A stretch of 64,000 bases of DNA from Hydrogenoanaerobacterium sp032017025 (GCF_032017025.1 NZ_DALZQO010000003.1:123781-187780), one strand, 5' to 3'; positions 23,676 to 33,871 are shown, numbered from the stretch's first letter. Program-made: numbers and translations. The notes: generated by a model not told the origin, from the sequence alone.

Positions 23676-26144
23676 GTGACAGTGCGTTTGATAGCAAAGG
23701 TTGCGGTGGATAAAGCCGCGTTTCATTTTGACAAGCTGTACGACTATCTTGTTCCGGTGGAGTACCAGCCCATTGTGAGGCCGGGTTGTCGTGTTTTGGT
23801 GCCGTTTGGCGCAGGCAATCGCAAGCGGCAGGGAGTGATACTGGGTGTTGAAAAGCCGGAAGAAACCGCACAGACGCAGAAGATTAAGCCCCTTTCGCTA
23901 TTGCTGGATGAAGAGATTTATCTTACCCCCGAGCTGCTTGAGCTGGTATACTACCTCAAGGAAAACACTTTTTGCACCTATTATGATGCGGTAAAAACCC
24001 TGCTGCCTGCGGGGGTGGGGTATAACCTCGGCTTTGTGTACCACGCAAACCCACAGCCACCCGCTGGGATAGCTGTGTTATCGGGCGAAGAGCAGGCGCT
24101 GCTCGACTATGTGAGGGGGCGCAAAGCCCCGATACTAAAAGAAAAGCTCTGTGAGGTATTTGGGCTCACCCCCGAAAATCCAATGCTGAAAAAGCTCACC
24201 GCCGAGGGGTGGCTGCTGTGTGAAGAGAGCGCCAGACGCAGAATTGGTGATGAAACCATAACGATGGTACGCCTTTGCGGCGATTGTGCCGAAGGGATAC
24301 CAGACAACGTCAAGCTTACCCCGAAGCAGCGCTCGGTGCTCGAGCTGCTGTGCAGTGTGGGCACTGCTTCGGTAAAAGAGGTAGGTTATTTTACAGGCAC
24401 TACCGGGGCGGTCATTAAAACGCTCGAAAAAAAGGGCATGGTAGAGCTGTTTGAGCATGAGGTGCTGCGCTCGCCCATTACCGATAGCGGGGTGCGTGCT
24501 CAGCAGACGGTGCTCACGGAGCACCAACAGGTTGCCTATGAAGGCATCAAGGCTCTTTATTATAAAAACGAGCCTGCCGTATCGCTGCTGTACGGTGTAA
24601 CAGGCAGTGGAAAAACAAGCGTATTTCTGCGGCTGATTGAGGATGTAGTGGCACAGAACAGGCAGGTAATTGTTCTGGTGCCCGAAATTTCACTTACTCC
24701 ACAAACCATCGAGGTGTTTATTTCGCGGTTTGGTAGGCGGGTGGCGATATTGCACAGCGGGCTTTCTATGGGTGAACGCCTGGATGAATGGAAGCGCATC
24801 CGCACCGGGCAAGTGGACATTGCGGTGGGTACGCGTTCGGCGGTATTCGCACCGTTTGAGAACCTCGGCATCATTATCATCGATGAGGAGCAGGAAAACA
24901 CCTACAAAAGCGAAGCGAGCCCCCGTTACCATGCCCGCGAGGTGGCTAAGATGCGCATCTTGCGCCACAAGGCGCAGCTGGTGTTGTGCTCTGCCACACC
25001 GAGTATAGAGACCTACTATCACGCTAACGCGGGGCGGTACCATCTGTTTACGCTCACCGAGCGTTTTGGTGACGCGGTACTGCCTGCGGTTTCGGTAGTG
25101 GATATGGATGCGGAGCAGCGTGAGGGCAACCTGCTGAGCATCAGCCATGTGCTGGGCGAACAGATTGCCGAAAACCTGCAAAACAAGCAGCAATCCATCC
25201 TGCTGCTCAACCGCAGGGGCTACAACACACTAGTGAAGTGCACCAGCTGCAACACTGCGGTTTCCTGCCCGCATTGCAGCATTGGGCTCATCTATCACCA
25301 TGCAAACGGGCGGCTGATGTGCCATTACTGCGGCTACTCGCGCGACCTTGCGCAGAAATGCGGGGTGTGCGGCAGCGAGTATGTGAAATATGCAGGTGCG
25401 GGCACGCAAAAGCTTGAGGACGAACTAAAAATGTTGTTTCCATCTGCGCGCATATTGCGGATGGATGCAGATACAACGATGGCAAAACACGCCTATGAGG
25501 AAAGCTTTAAACGCTTTGCTAGCGGCGATTACGATATTATGGTGGGCACCCAGATGGTCGCAAAGGGGCTTAACTTCCCCAATGTTACGTTGGTGGGTGT
25601 GCTTGCGGCCGACAGCACGCTGTTTGGCGATAACTTCAAAAGCGAAGAACGCACCTTTAGCCTGTTAACGCAGGTGGTGGGGCGCAGCGGGCGTGGTGAG
25701 CTGCACGGCAGAGCCTACATTCAAACGCATTTCCCCGAAAACGAGATATTTACGCTGGCGGCGCAGCAGGATTATGAACGGTTTTACGAAAACGAGATTG
25801 CAACACGTAAAATTATGCTTTACCCGCCGTTTTGCCAGATGTGTGCTGTTGGCTTTAGCGGTGAAAACGAGCACGAGGTCATCAGTGCGGCACAGAATTT
25901 TCAAAATAGCCTTACCGAAACGGCAAAACGCCATTACCCTGATCTGCCGCTTCGTATCTTAGGGGTTACCCCCAACACGGTGCTGCGCGTGAGCGGAAAG
26001 TTCCGCTACAAAATTATCATCAAATGCAGGGGCAGCAAGGCCTTTCGTACCATGATGGCGGACGTACTGGTTCAGTTTGGAAAACAGCGTGGTGGCAAGG
26101 GAATCTCCGTTTACGCCGATCTGTATTTTGACGGTACAATTTAA
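23676..26144 (+). CDS. priA: Primosomal replication helicase PriA
   Basis: An 822-residue replication-restart helicase. An N-terminal DNA-binding domain (FDKLYDYLVP) is followed by Walker A GVTGSGKT near residue 305 and a DEEQ box (most PriA have DEEH), then eight zinc-binding cysteines at about residues 527-570 (CTSC, CPHC, CHYC, CGVC), and helicase motifs such as GTQMVAKG and QVVGRSGRG. GTG start with GGAGG 10 bases upstream. Full family length. Confidence 0.95.
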   Translation: MTVRLIAKVAVDKAAFHFDKLYDYLVPVEYQPIVRPGCRVLVPFGAGNRKRQGVILGVEKPEETAQTQKIKPLSLLLDEEIYLTPELLELVYYLKENTFCTYYDAVKTLLPAGVGYNLGFVYHANPQPPAGIAVLSGEEQALLDYVRGRKAPILKEKLCEVFGLTPENPMLKKLTAEGWLLCEESARRRIGDETITMVRLCGDCAEGIPDNVKLTPKQRSVLELLCSVGTASVKEVGYFTGTTGAVIKTLEKKGMVELFEHEVLRSPITDSGVRAQQTVLTEHQQVAYEGIKALYYKNEPAVSLLYGVTGSGKTSVFLRLIEDVVAQNRQVIVLVPEISLTPQTIEVFISRFGRRVAILHSGLSMGERLDEWKRIRTGQVDIAVGTRSAVFAPFENLGIIIIDEEQENTYKSEASPRYHAREVAKMRILRHKAQLVLCSATPSIETYYHANAGRYHLFTLTERFGDAVLPAVSVVDMDAEQREGNLLSISHVLGEQIAENLQNKQQSILLLNRRGYNTLVKCTSCNTAVSCPHCSIGLIYHHANGRLMCHYCGYSRDLAQKCGVCGSEYVKYAGAGTQKLEDELKMLFPSARILRMDADTTMAKHAYEESFKRFASGDYDIMVGTQMVAKGLNFPNVTLVGVLAADSTLFGDNFKSEERTFSLLTQVVGRSGRGELHGRAYIQTHFPENEIFTLAAQQDYERFYENEIATRKIMLYPPFCQMCAVGFSGENEHEVISAAQNFQNSLTETAKRHYPDLPLRILGVTPNTVLRVSGKFRYKIIIKCRGSKAFRTMMADVLVQFGKQRGGKGISVYADLYFDGTI

Positions 26145-26172
26145 CGATATTATGATGGTGGAGGAATATAAC

Positions 26173-26637
26173 ATGGCATTACGAACAATTGCAAAAGAAG
26201 GTGAAGATTGCCTGCGTAAAGTGGCAAAACCCGTTACCGTATTTGACGACAAGCTGAAAATGCTGCTCGACGATATGGCAGAGACCATGTACGACGCAAA
26301 CGGTGTAGGGCTTGCTGCACCACAGGTTGCGGTGCTCAAACGCGTGGTTGTCATTGATGTGGGGGACGGTCTGATCGAGCTGATAAACCCTGAAATCATT
26401 TCAAAGGGTGGCAAAGTGGAGGACAGTGAGGGCTGCCTGTCGTTCCCCGGGCAGTATGGTATTGTAGCACGTCCTGAAAAGGTTGCTGTCAAGGCATATG
26501 ATCGAAACGGAAAAGAATTTATCATTGAGGGAGAAGATTTGCTGGCACGTGCACTGTGCCATGAAACCGATCATCTCAACGGTGTGGTATTTAAAGACCT
26601 TGTGATTCGCATGTGCACCCCGGATGAACTGGAGTAA
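26173..26637 (+). CDS. def: Peptide deformylase
   Basis: Removes the formyl group from nascent proteins. 154 residues with all three motifs: GVGLAAPQ near 44, EGCLSFPG with metal ligand Cys88, and HETDH with His130, Glu131 and His134. The ATG at 26173 has a GGAGG 9 bases upstream; the frame continues into priA but that part is not coding. Followed by a palindromic repeat and then fmt, its functional counterpart. Confidence 0.96.
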   Translation: MALRTIAKEGEDCLRKVAKPVTVFDDKLKMLLDDMAETMYDANGVGLAAPQVAVLKRVVVIDVGDGLIELINPEIISKGGKVEDSEGCLSFPGQYGIVARPEKVAVKAYDRNGKEFIIEGEDLLARALCHETDHLNGVVFKDLVIRMCTPDELE

Positions 26638-26652
26638 GCGGGCAGCACCCGC
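26638..26652. repeat. Interspersed palindrome GCGGGCAGCACCCGC
   Basis: Variant with one change in the central bases, directly after the def stop codon. The 150-base def-fmt gap also holds a distant GCGGGTGC (26753-26760) complementary to GCACCCGC of this element, so a longer-range stem is possible. Confidence 0.75.
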
Positions 26653-26787
26653 ATGCAAGCCGGAGATAGCAAGCCCGACCGATAAGTTGCGGACCTCGAA
26701 GCTGTAAGATTTCGATAGCTTTTCCGGTAAAAGCTGTAGAAAATTCCGATGCGGGTGCAGCCGTCACCTAAAAAGGAGCGATATTAT

Positions 26788-27714
26788 TTGAAAATTGTAT
26801 TTATGGGTACCCCCGATTTTGCGGTGCCTTGTCTGCAAAAACTGATTGATATGGGGCAGACCATTGCGGGTGTATTTACCCAGCCCGATAAGCCAAAGGG
26901 GCGCGGCTACCAGATGATGCCGCCGCCGGTAAAAGAGCTTGCGCTTTCGCATAATCTTCCGGTCTTCCAGCCGGCAAAAATGCGCGACGGCGAGGCACTC
27001 TCAATCATCAAAGAGCTTGCGCCCGATTTAATCGTAGTGGTGGCTTACGGTAAAATTCTGCCCAAAGAGATATTGGATGCACCAAAACTCGGCTGCATCA
27101 ATGTGCACGGCAGCCTGTTGCCCAAATACCGCGGCGCAGGTCCTATCCAGTGGAGCGTAATCAACGGCGAGGCGGTGACGGGCGTTACCACCATGTTTAT
27201 GGCGGAGGGGCTGGATACCGGCGATATGATTTTGAAGATGGAAACCCCCATCGGCGAGGATGAGACTGCTGGCGAGCTGTTTGACCGCCTTTGTATCATC
27301 GGTGCGGATTGCCTTGAGCAAACCATACGTCTGTTTGAGAGCGGAGAGCCTGTTCCCCGTGAGATGCAGGACGACGCACAGTCCTCCTATGCGCCGATGC
27401 TCGACAAAGAGCTTTCTAGGCTCGATTTTTCAAAAAGTGCACGTGAACTGCACAATCTTATCCGCGGTGTTTCGCCGTGGCCGGTTGCGCACACCACCTT
27501 CCGCGGCAAGCTGCTGAAGGTGCACAAGGCACGTGCAGCCGAAGGATTTTGCGGCGAAGTAGGCATGATTTTAGACGGCAAGCGTATGATTGTTGGCTGT
27601 GGTGAGGCTGCCATTGAGCTGCTCGAGGTGCAGGCAGAGGGCGCAAAGCGCATGACGGCGGCCGATTTTATGAACGGCAAGCGCGTGCAAATCGGGGAGC
27701 GGTTGGGCGACTGA
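26788..27714 (+). CDS. fmt: Methionyl-tRNA formyltransferase
   Basis: Formylates initiator Met-tRNA using 10-formyl-THF. 308 residues: FMGTPDFAVPCL start, HGSLLPKYRGAGPIQW catalytic loop (Asn-His-Asp set) and a C-terminal OB domain. The start is the TTG at 26788, 9-10 bases after AAAAGGAG; the longer upstream frame begins in structured non-coding sequence. Adjacent to def as in most bacteria. Confidence 0.95.
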   Translation: MKIVFMGTPDFAVPCLQKLIDMGQTIAGVFTQPDKPKGRGYQMMPPPVKELALSHNLPVFQPAKMRDGEALSIIKELAPDLIVVVAYGKILPKEILDAPKLGCINVHGSLLPKYRGAGPIQWSVINGEAVTGVTTMFMAEGLDTGDMILKMETPIGEDETAGELFDRLCIIGADCLEQTIRLFESGEPVPREMQDDAQSSYAPMLDKELSRLDFSKSARELHNLIRGVSPWPVAHTTFRGKLLKVHKARAAEGFCGEVGMILDGKRMIVGCGEAAIELLEVQAEGAKRMTAADFMNGKRVQIGERLGD

Positions 27715-27752
27715 AAGCTTGAACGAGGCATCATCAAAATCAAGTGTTAGAG

Positions 27753-27791
27753 AAAATTTATTGCCTGGTCATATCCAGTCAATAAAATTTT
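27753..27791 (+). terminator. Probable terminator after fmt
   Basis: Inverted repeat of about 16 bp (AAAATTTATTGCCTGG against CCAGTCAATAAAATTTT, one bulge and one mismatch) with a 6-base loop, ending in T residues. Confidence 0.5.
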
Positions 27792-27910
27792 GGTTAGCTT
27801 AACAGGGTACTTTATGATGAGCGCATTAATGCGTATACTTGTACCACGCACAAGTGCAAAACTGTAGCGGTTTTGCAGCGATACGACGATAGAAGAAGGG
27901 GCGAAAGCTT

Positions 27911-28609
27911 ATGTTTGGTTGGTATTACGATTATTACTACCTGATTCTGGTGATTCCCGCAATGCTGCTGGCAATGTGGGCACAGATGAAGGTGAGCAGC
28001 ACGTTCAGCCGTTATTCGGGCGTGCGGAATATGCGCGGCTATACGGGTGCGCAGGCGGCGCGCGAAATTCTTGACCGCAACGGGCTGCAGCATGTGCAAA
28101 TTCAGCAGGTACGCGGCAAGCTCACCGACCATTTCGACCCGCGCACCAATGTGGTGAGCCTGAGTGAATCGGTATACAACAACACCTCGGTGGCGGCGGT
28201 TGGCGTTGCGGCGCACGAGGTTGGCCATGCGGTACAGCATGCTACGGGCTATGCCCCCATTAAGCTGCGCGCTGCCATTATTCCGGTTACCAACATTGGC
28301 TCCAGGCTGGCAATTCCGCTGGTATTTCTCGGTTTTATTATGCAGATGGATATGCTGGTGAACTTTGGAATTCTGTTGTTTGCAACGGTAGCGCTGTTTC
28401 AGCTGGTGACCTTGCCGGTAGAATACAATGCAAGCAACCGTGCACTCGAAACGCTCGAGAGCACAAACATGCTCGCCTCCGACGAGATGAAGGGTGCAAA
28501 GCGTGTACTCAGTGCCGCCGCGCTTACCTACGTTGCCGCTCTGATTGTAGCGGTAGCCAACCTATTGCGGCTGATTCTGATTGCGGGCAACCGCAGACGC
28601 AACGACTGA
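27911..28609 (+). CDS. YugP-type membrane zinc metallopeptidase
   Basis: A 232-residue membrane protein of the YugP (zinc metallopeptidase 2) family. Zinc motif HEVGHAVQH near residue 101, preceded by the NVVSLSESVY strand; three to four membrane segments (residues about 8-25, 120-140, 148-168, 205-225). The start follows GAAGGGGCG. It sits between fmt and rsmB, a place taken by nothing in Bacillus. Physiological substrate unknown. Confidence 0.9.
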   Translation: MFGWYYDYYYLILVIPAMLLAMWAQMKVSSTFSRYSGVRNMRGYTGAQAAREILDRNGLQHVQIQQVRGKLTDHFDPRTNVVSLSESVYNNTSVAAVGVAAHEVGHAVQHATGYAPIKLRAAIIPVTNIGSRLAIPLVFLGFIMQMDMLVNFGILLFATVALFQLVTLPVEYNASNRALETLESTNMLASDEMKGAKRVLSAAALTYVAALIVAVANLLRLILIAGNRRRND

Positions 28610-28669
28610 CGACGGCGAACCGCTGTGTGTAAACCAAAAAAATGATTTTTATAGACAAGGAACGACTAC

Positions 28670-30025
28670 ATGAAAAGTGCGAGACAAGTCGCCGTACAGG
28701 CGTTGGTAAAAGTAAATCAGGACGGCGGCTACTCCAATTTAGTCATTGACAGCGAGCTGAGCAAAAGTGAGCTCGACCCGCGTGACAAGGCATTTTGTAC
28801 AACATTGTTCTACGGTGTGCTTGAACGGCGAATTACGCTAGATGCCGTATTGCAGAAGTACTGCAAACAGCCGCTGAAAAAGCTGATGCCGCAGGTACGT
28901 GAGCTGCTGCACATTGCGGTGTATCAGATCATCTACTTGGATGGCGTGCCGTCCTCTGCAGCGGTGAACGAAAGCGTTGAGCTTTCACGCAAAATGAAGT
29001 GTGGACATGCGTCCGGCTTTATCAATGGTGTGCTGCGCAGCTTCCTGCGTGATGGTGGCAACCTTGACGGCATTTTGCCCGACCGTGTTAAAAAACCTGT
29101 GGAATATTTAAGCCTTAGCCATTCGGTACCCGAATGGCTGGTAAAGCATTGGATTGCCGATTACGGGATGGACAAGGCCGAAGCCATACTTGCAGCCGCC
29201 GCAGACCGCCCCCCGCTTTACCTGAGGGTAAACAGCCTCAAAAACACCCCCGAGGCGCTGGCAGAGGCGCTGCGCAAAAAGGGGATGGAGGTTGCCATTC
29301 GTGAGGACATCGGCAACTGCCTTGAGGCGGAGAAGACCGGTGAAATCGATTACCCTGTACTGTACAAACGCGGGCATTTCACCGTGCAGGATATCTCCTC
29401 GCAGCTTTGTGTACAGGCAGCAGACGCGAAGCCGGGCATGCGCTGCTTGGATGTATGCGCAGCCCCCGGCGGAAAAAGCTTTACCCTGGCGCAGATGATG
29501 GAAAATGAGGGCGAATTGCTCTCGCTTGACCTGCACGAGTTTAAAACCAAACTGATTCAGGACGGCGCAAAGCGGCTGGGGCTTAACTGTATTCAAACAG
29601 CGGCAGGTGATGCACAGGTTTATGACGAAACCCGCGGCGAGTTTGACCGCGTATTGTGCGATGTTCCCTGTTCGGGGCTTGGTATTATCCGCCGCAAGCC
29701 CGAAATCCGCTACAAAAACCCCGATGAATTAAAGGGTTTACCCGCAATTCAGTATAAAATATTGGAAACTTCATCAAAATATGTTAAGGCGGGGGGCAAG
29801 CTGATCTACTCCACCTGCACCCTTAGCCGTGCGGAAAATGATGAGGTGGTGGAACGATTTTTGGCAGATAACCCCGGTTTTTGCCCGGAGCCGCTGCCGG
29901 AGCATATTCAAAAGCTGACAGGGGCAGACGGTGCTTACAAGGTTACGCTTTTGCCCGAGATGCTGAATTCCGACGGTTTTTTTATAGCCACACTGAGACG
30001 AGTTAGAAATGGGGAGTGCCTATGA
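28670..30025 (+). CDS. rsmB: 16S rRNA m5C967 methyltransferase RsmB
   Basis: A 451-residue Sun/RsmB protein. The N-terminal NusB-like RNA-binding domain spans about residues 1-130. The SAM domain shows DVCAAPGGKSF (motif I), DVPCSGLG and the nucleophile cysteine in STCTLSRAEND. The C-terminus has the usual FFIATLRR. The gene overlaps rlmN by 4 bases (ATGA). Confidence 0.95.
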   Translation: MKSARQVAVQALVKVNQDGGYSNLVIDSELSKSELDPRDKAFCTTLFYGVLERRITLDAVLQKYCKQPLKKLMPQVRELLHIAVYQIIYLDGVPSSAAVNESVELSRKMKCGHASGFINGVLRSFLRDGGNLDGILPDRVKKPVEYLSLSHSVPEWLVKHWIADYGMDKAEAILAAAADRPPLYLRVNSLKNTPEALAEALRKKGMEVAIREDIGNCLEAEKTGEIDYPVLYKRGHFTVQDISSQLCVQAADAKPGMRCLDVCAAPGGKSFTLAQMMENEGELLSLDLHEFKTKLIQDGAKRLGLNCIQTAAGDAQVYDETRGEFDRVLCDVPCSGLGIIRRKPEIRYKNPDELKGLPAIQYKILETSSKYVKAGGKLIYSTCTLSRAENDEVVERFLADNPGFCPEPLPEHIQKLTGADGAYKVTLLPEMLNSDGFFIATLRRVRNGECL

Positions 30026-31092
30026 GCGGGACGGTTGATATCAAATCGATGACGCTGCCCAAGCTGGAGGCTTATTTGCAGGAGATGGGAGAGCCCAAAT
30101 TCCGTGCGAAGCAAATTTACCAATGGCTGCACCAAAAACAGGCAGACAGCTTTGCCGAAATGAGCAACCTGTCTGCTTCGCTGCGCGAGCGTTTGGAGCA
30201 GCAGTGTTATATCAACACCCTTACCGTACGCCGCAAGCTGGTTTCTGGTTTGGACGGTACGCAGAAATTTTTGTTTGGTTTACGCGACGGCGAGGCAGTG
30301 GAGAGCGTATTGATGAAATACAAGCATGGCAACAGTCTGTGCATCTCCACCCAGGTGGGGTGCCGTATGGGCTGCGGTTTCTGTGCATCCACCATACTGG
30401 GCTTGTGCCGCAACCTCACCCCAAGCGAAATGTTGGATGAGGTGTATTACGCGCAGAAGATCAGCGGTGAACGGGTTTCCTCCATTGTATTGATGGGCAT
30501 TGGCGAGCCGCTGGATAACTTTGATAACGTCATGGATTTCCTCGATATTTTATCCTCTCCCGAGGGCATTAACCTGAGCATGCGGCATGTGTCGCTTTCC
30601 ACCTGCGGGCTGATTCCGCGTATTTACGATTTAATGAAGAAAAAAACACAGGTGACGCTTTCTATCTCGCTGCACGCGCCCAACGACGAGCTGCGCAATA
30701 AGCTGATGCCTATAAACCATAAATACAAAATAGACGAGCTGATGAAAGCCTGCCGCGATTACTTTGATTATACAGGGCGGCGGGTATCGTACGAATATTC
30801 GCTGATAAACGGCGTCAACGACACCGAGGAGTGTGCGCATCAGCTGGGCAGGCTGCTAAAAGGGCAGGTGGCCCATGTAAACCTGATTCCCATCAACGAG
30901 GTAAAAGAACGCGACTATCTCAAGAGCTCACGTATGCGTATTCAGAAATTTATTTCTGTTTTGGAAAAATGCAAGATCAATGCAACGGTGCGGCGCGAAT
31001 TGGGCGCGGATATCAACGCGGCGTGCGGCCAGCTTCGCAGAGAGGAAAAGGGGGCGGAAAACAATGCTGAAGGCTTACGGGAAGACGGATAA
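30022..31092 (+). CDS. rlmN: Dual-specificity rRNA/tRNA adenine-C2 methyltransferase RlmN
   Basis: Radical SAM enzyme that methylates A2503 of 23S rRNA and A37 of some tRNAs. 356 residues; the cluster motif CRMGCGFC lies at about 113-120, GIGEPLDN and SLHAPNDELR follow, and the catalytic cysteine near the end is in NAACGQL. ATG 30022 is preferred to the GTG two codons earlier, being 6 bases after GGGGAG. The last 29 bases overlap prpC. Confidence 0.95.
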   Translation: MSGTVDIKSMTLPKLEAYLQEMGEPKFRAKQIYQWLHQKQADSFAEMSNLSASLRERLEQQCYINTLTVRRKLVSGLDGTQKFLFGLRDGEAVESVLMKYKHGNSLCISTQVGCRMGCGFCASTILGLCRNLTPSEMLDEVYYAQKISGERVSSIVLMGIGEPLDNFDNVMDFLDILSSPEGINLSMRHVSLSTCGLIPRIYDLMKKKTQVTLSISLHAPNDELRNKLMPINHKYKIDELMKACRDYFDYTGRRVSYEYSLINGVNDTEECAHQLGRLLKGQVAHVNLIPINEVKERDYLKSSRMRIQKFISVLEKCKINATVRRELGADINAACGQLRREEKGAENNAEGLREDG

Positions 31093-31798
31093 AGGCAAAG
31101 TTCGTGCGAACAATCAAGATAGCTTTGCCATTAACAACCTTTCAGACATTGCTCTGCTCGCGGTGGTGTGTGATGGAATGGGCGGCGAAAAGGGCGGCAA
31201 TATTGCCAGCCGCAACGCCGTAAACATTATTACACAGCACATAGGCTCAAATTACCGCGACGATTACGACAGCAACAGCATCCGCAATGTAATGCTTTCT
31301 GCGGTTTCGGTTGCGAACGCGCTGGTTTATGAAATGGCGAAGAAAGATGAAAACCTGGCAGGTATGGGTACCACACTGGTGGTTTGTGTGATAAAAAACA
31401 ACATGGCGCATATTGTTCATGCCGGCGACAGCCGTGCTTACCTTGTAAAGAACGGCGAGCTTTGCCGTATGACGCGCGACCATTCAGTGGTGCAGCTGCT
31501 GATTGAAAACGGCGAGCTCACCGAGGCAGAAGCCGCGGTGCATCCCAAAAAGCACTACATTACCCGGGCTTTGGGTGTAGGTAAAGCACTGGATGCCGAA
31601 TACACCGAGAGTGAGTTTTCCGAGGGGCAGATGCTGCTGATCTGTACCGACGGGTTGACAAACCATGTGGCGGAGGAGATTATGCTGCAAACCCTGCTGC
31701 AAACCAACATTGAGGACGTACCGCAAAATTTGGTTAGCCTTGCAAATGCACAGGGCGGTACAGACAATATTACAGCAGTGGTTCTGTGTAACCGATAA
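31064..31798 (+). CDS. prpC: PP2C-type serine/threonine phosphatase (Stp/PrpC)
   Basis: A 244-residue metal-dependent phosphatase that reverses PrkC phosphorylation. Motifs: RANNQDSF, VCDGMGGEKGG (metal Asp), GDSRAYLV, CTDGLTN, and DNITAVVL at the end. The ATG at 31064 lies inside rlmN with GGGGGCGG upstream, so translation is coupled. Encoded directly before its kinase partner. Confidence 0.95.
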   Translation: MLKAYGKTDKGKVRANNQDSFAINNLSDIALLAVVCDGMGGEKGGNIASRNAVNIITQHIGSNYRDDYDSNSIRNVMLSAVSVANALVYEMAKKDENLAGMGTTLVVCVIKNNMAHIVHAGDSRAYLVKNGELCRMTRDHSVVQLLIENGELTEAEAAVHPKKHYITRALGVGKALDAEYTESEFSEGQMLLICTDGLTNHVAEEIMLQTLLQTNIEDVPQNLVSLANAQGGTDNITAVVLCNR

Positions 31799-31831
31799 CC
31801 GACACTTCACAAATTCAGGAGGCAAGTGTGC

Positions 31832-33871
31832 ATGGATAGATACATCGGCAAACGGCTGGACGGCCGCTACGAGATTATGGAGCTGATTGGCGTTGGCGGA
31901 ATGGCAAATGTCTATAAAGCGCATGATACGGCGGAGGACAGGATTGTCGCAGTAAAGATTCTTCGTGAAGAATATATGAGCAACGAAGAGTTTCTGCGTC
32001 GTTTTAAGAATGAGTCCAAGGCGATCGCTATCTTAAATCACCCCAATATTGTTAAGGTATACGATGTTATTTTCAACCCGCAGATGCAGAGCATCGTGAT
32101 GGAATATATCGACGGAATATCGCTTAAAGAGTACATTGACCAGCAGGGCAGGCTGAAATGGAAAGAGGCGGTGTATTTCACCGTACAAATTCTGCGCGGC
32201 TTACAGCATGCGCACGACCGCGGTATTGTTCACCGCGACATTAAACCGCAGAACATCATGCTGCTTTACGATGGAACCATCAAGATTACCGATTTTGGCA
32301 TTGCCCGCTTTGCACGCTCTGAAACCAAAACGCTTACCGACCGCGCTATCGGCTCGGTACACTACATTAGCCCCGAGCAGGCACGCGGCGATGTCACCGA
32401 CGAGCAAACCGATATCTACTCGGTGGGGGTCATGCTGTTCGAGATGCTCACCGGCAAGCTGCCGTTTGAAGCAGACAGCCCCGTTTCGGTTGCAATCAAG
32501 CAGATTCAATCGATTCCCAAACGTCCACGAGAGATCAATCCCGATATCCCCGAGGGGCTTGAGATGATAACGATACGCGCTATGCAGAAGGACGTGAACA
32601 AGCGTTATCACTCTGCTGCCGAAATGCTGCGGGATATCGATGAATTCAAGCGCAACCCCAGCATCAGCTTTGAATACAAGTATCTCACTGAGCCAATGCC
32701 CAAAGAGATTTCCAATACCATAAATCGTACGAAAGCGGCACCTCCGCCGCCGCGCAGACGCAAGCCGGTACCCGCAAGAGGGGCACCGAAGCCGCGCTCG
32801 CATACAGATCATGGAGAGGGGGAGCAGGAGATCGTGCAAAAAACACCGGTGCTGCCAATTTTGGCAGGTGTAGCGGGAGCATTCCTGCTGGTATCGTCAC
32901 TGTTTATTTTCTGGATGTTTTACACAAACAATCCATTTGAATCGGTGGAACAGATCAAGCTGCCCGACTTTGTAGAGCAGAAGTATTCCACCGTTAACCA
33001 GAAATACGGCAAAGAATTTAAGATTGAGCGCGAGGATGTGCCCAACAACGAGTATGAGCGCGGAATTATTATCGACCAGGTTCCAAAATCGGGACGCAGA
33101 GTGCGCAAGGGCAGCACTATTACGTTAAAGGTAAGCAGCGGCGCGCAAACGGTGGTGATGGAGGATTACGCCGGTATGCCGGTAGCTGAGGTGATGGCAA
33201 GGCTAAAAAGCTTAGGGCTCAAGGCGACCGAATCCAACATCAACCACCCGAATATTCCCAAAGGTCAGGTCATCAAAACCGACCCGCCCAAAGGGAGTGA
33301 AATCACCACCGATACACCGGTGGTTGTATATGTAAGTATGGGCGCCGAGAAAAAGCTGGTGCCGGTGCCGGATTTGATTGGGATGGATAAAGAAGAAGCG
33401 AAGGCGGCACTTGCTATGAGCCGCCTGAAGGTAGGTACGGTAACTCCTATCACCTACAGCCAGCTTGACCCCGATAAATTCGAAGACGAACCCCCGGTGG
33501 GCACCGTAGTGGCACAAAGCCCCGAGGCCTTGGGTGAGGGCGACAGCGGACGTATGGTGGCAGAGGGAACAGCGGTCAATATCAGCGTTTACGAGGGCGA
33601 TACCGATATTGTGCGCATGATTGTAAAGGTGAAGCTGCCCAAAAAGCTTGACAAAGAGGTGAAGCTGAAAGCCGAAATGGACGGTAGAGTGGTGAAAGAG
33701 GCTTCGCTGAACCCCAAGGCAGAAAAGACATGGTCGGTTACCTTTGAAAGCGAATACACCACTGAGTATGCCACAATTTATATCGATGGGCGGGTTTACT
33801 GGGAGCTGGAGCTTGATTTCAGCCATGGTACCCATTCCATCATTACGGATAATTCTGACGATTTTGAATAA
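31832..33871 (+). CDS. prkC: PASTA-domain serine/threonine kinase (Stk/PrkC)
   Basis: A 679-residue membrane kinase that senses muropeptides or lipid II. Kinase domain at about 1-270: GVGGMANVYKA loop, VAVKIL lysine, HRDIKPQN, DFGIAR. A basic Pro/Arg-rich juxtamembrane stretch is followed by one TM helix near residues 345-367 and three extracellular PASTA repeats, then a beta-rich tail of about 90 residues. ATG 31832 is 9 bases after AGGAGG; the GTG at 31826 is too close to it. Confidence 0.95.
   Translation: MDRYIGKRLDGRYEIMELIGVGGMANVYKAHDTAEDRIVAVKILREEYMSNEEFLRRFKNESKAIAILNHPNIVKVYDVIFNPQMQSIVMEYIDGISLKEYIDQQGRLKWKEAVYFTVQILRGLQHAHDRGIVHRDIKPQNIMLLYDGTIKITDFGIARFARSETKTLTDRAIGSVHYISPEQARGDVTDEQTDIYSVGVMLFEMLTGKLPFEADSPVSVAIKQIQSIPKRPREINPDIPEGLEMITIRAMQKDVNKRYHSAAEMLRDIDEFKRNPSISFEYKYLTEPMPKEISNTINRTKAAPPPPRRRKPVPARGAPKPRSHTDHGEGEQEIVQKTPVLPILAGVAGAFLLVSSLFIFWMFYTNNPFESVEQIKLPDFVEQKYSTVNQKYGKEFKIEREDVPNNEYERGIIIDQVPKSGRRVRKGSTITLKVSSGAQTVVMEDYAGMPVAEVMARLKSLGLKATESNINHPNIPKGQVIKTDPPKGSEITTDTPVVVYVSMGAEKKLVPVPDLIGMDKEEAKAALAMSRLKVGTVTPITYSQLDPDKFEDEPPVGTVVAQSPEALGEGDSGRMVAEGTAVNISVYEGDTDIVRMIVKVKLPKKLDKEVKLKAEMDGRVVKEASLNPKAEKTWSVTFESEYTTEYATIYIDGRVYWELELDFSHGTHSIITDNSDDFE

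Noticed and set aside
27814..27867. 17-codon frame before the YugP-type gene
   Set aside because: No ribosome-binding site and no recognisable product.
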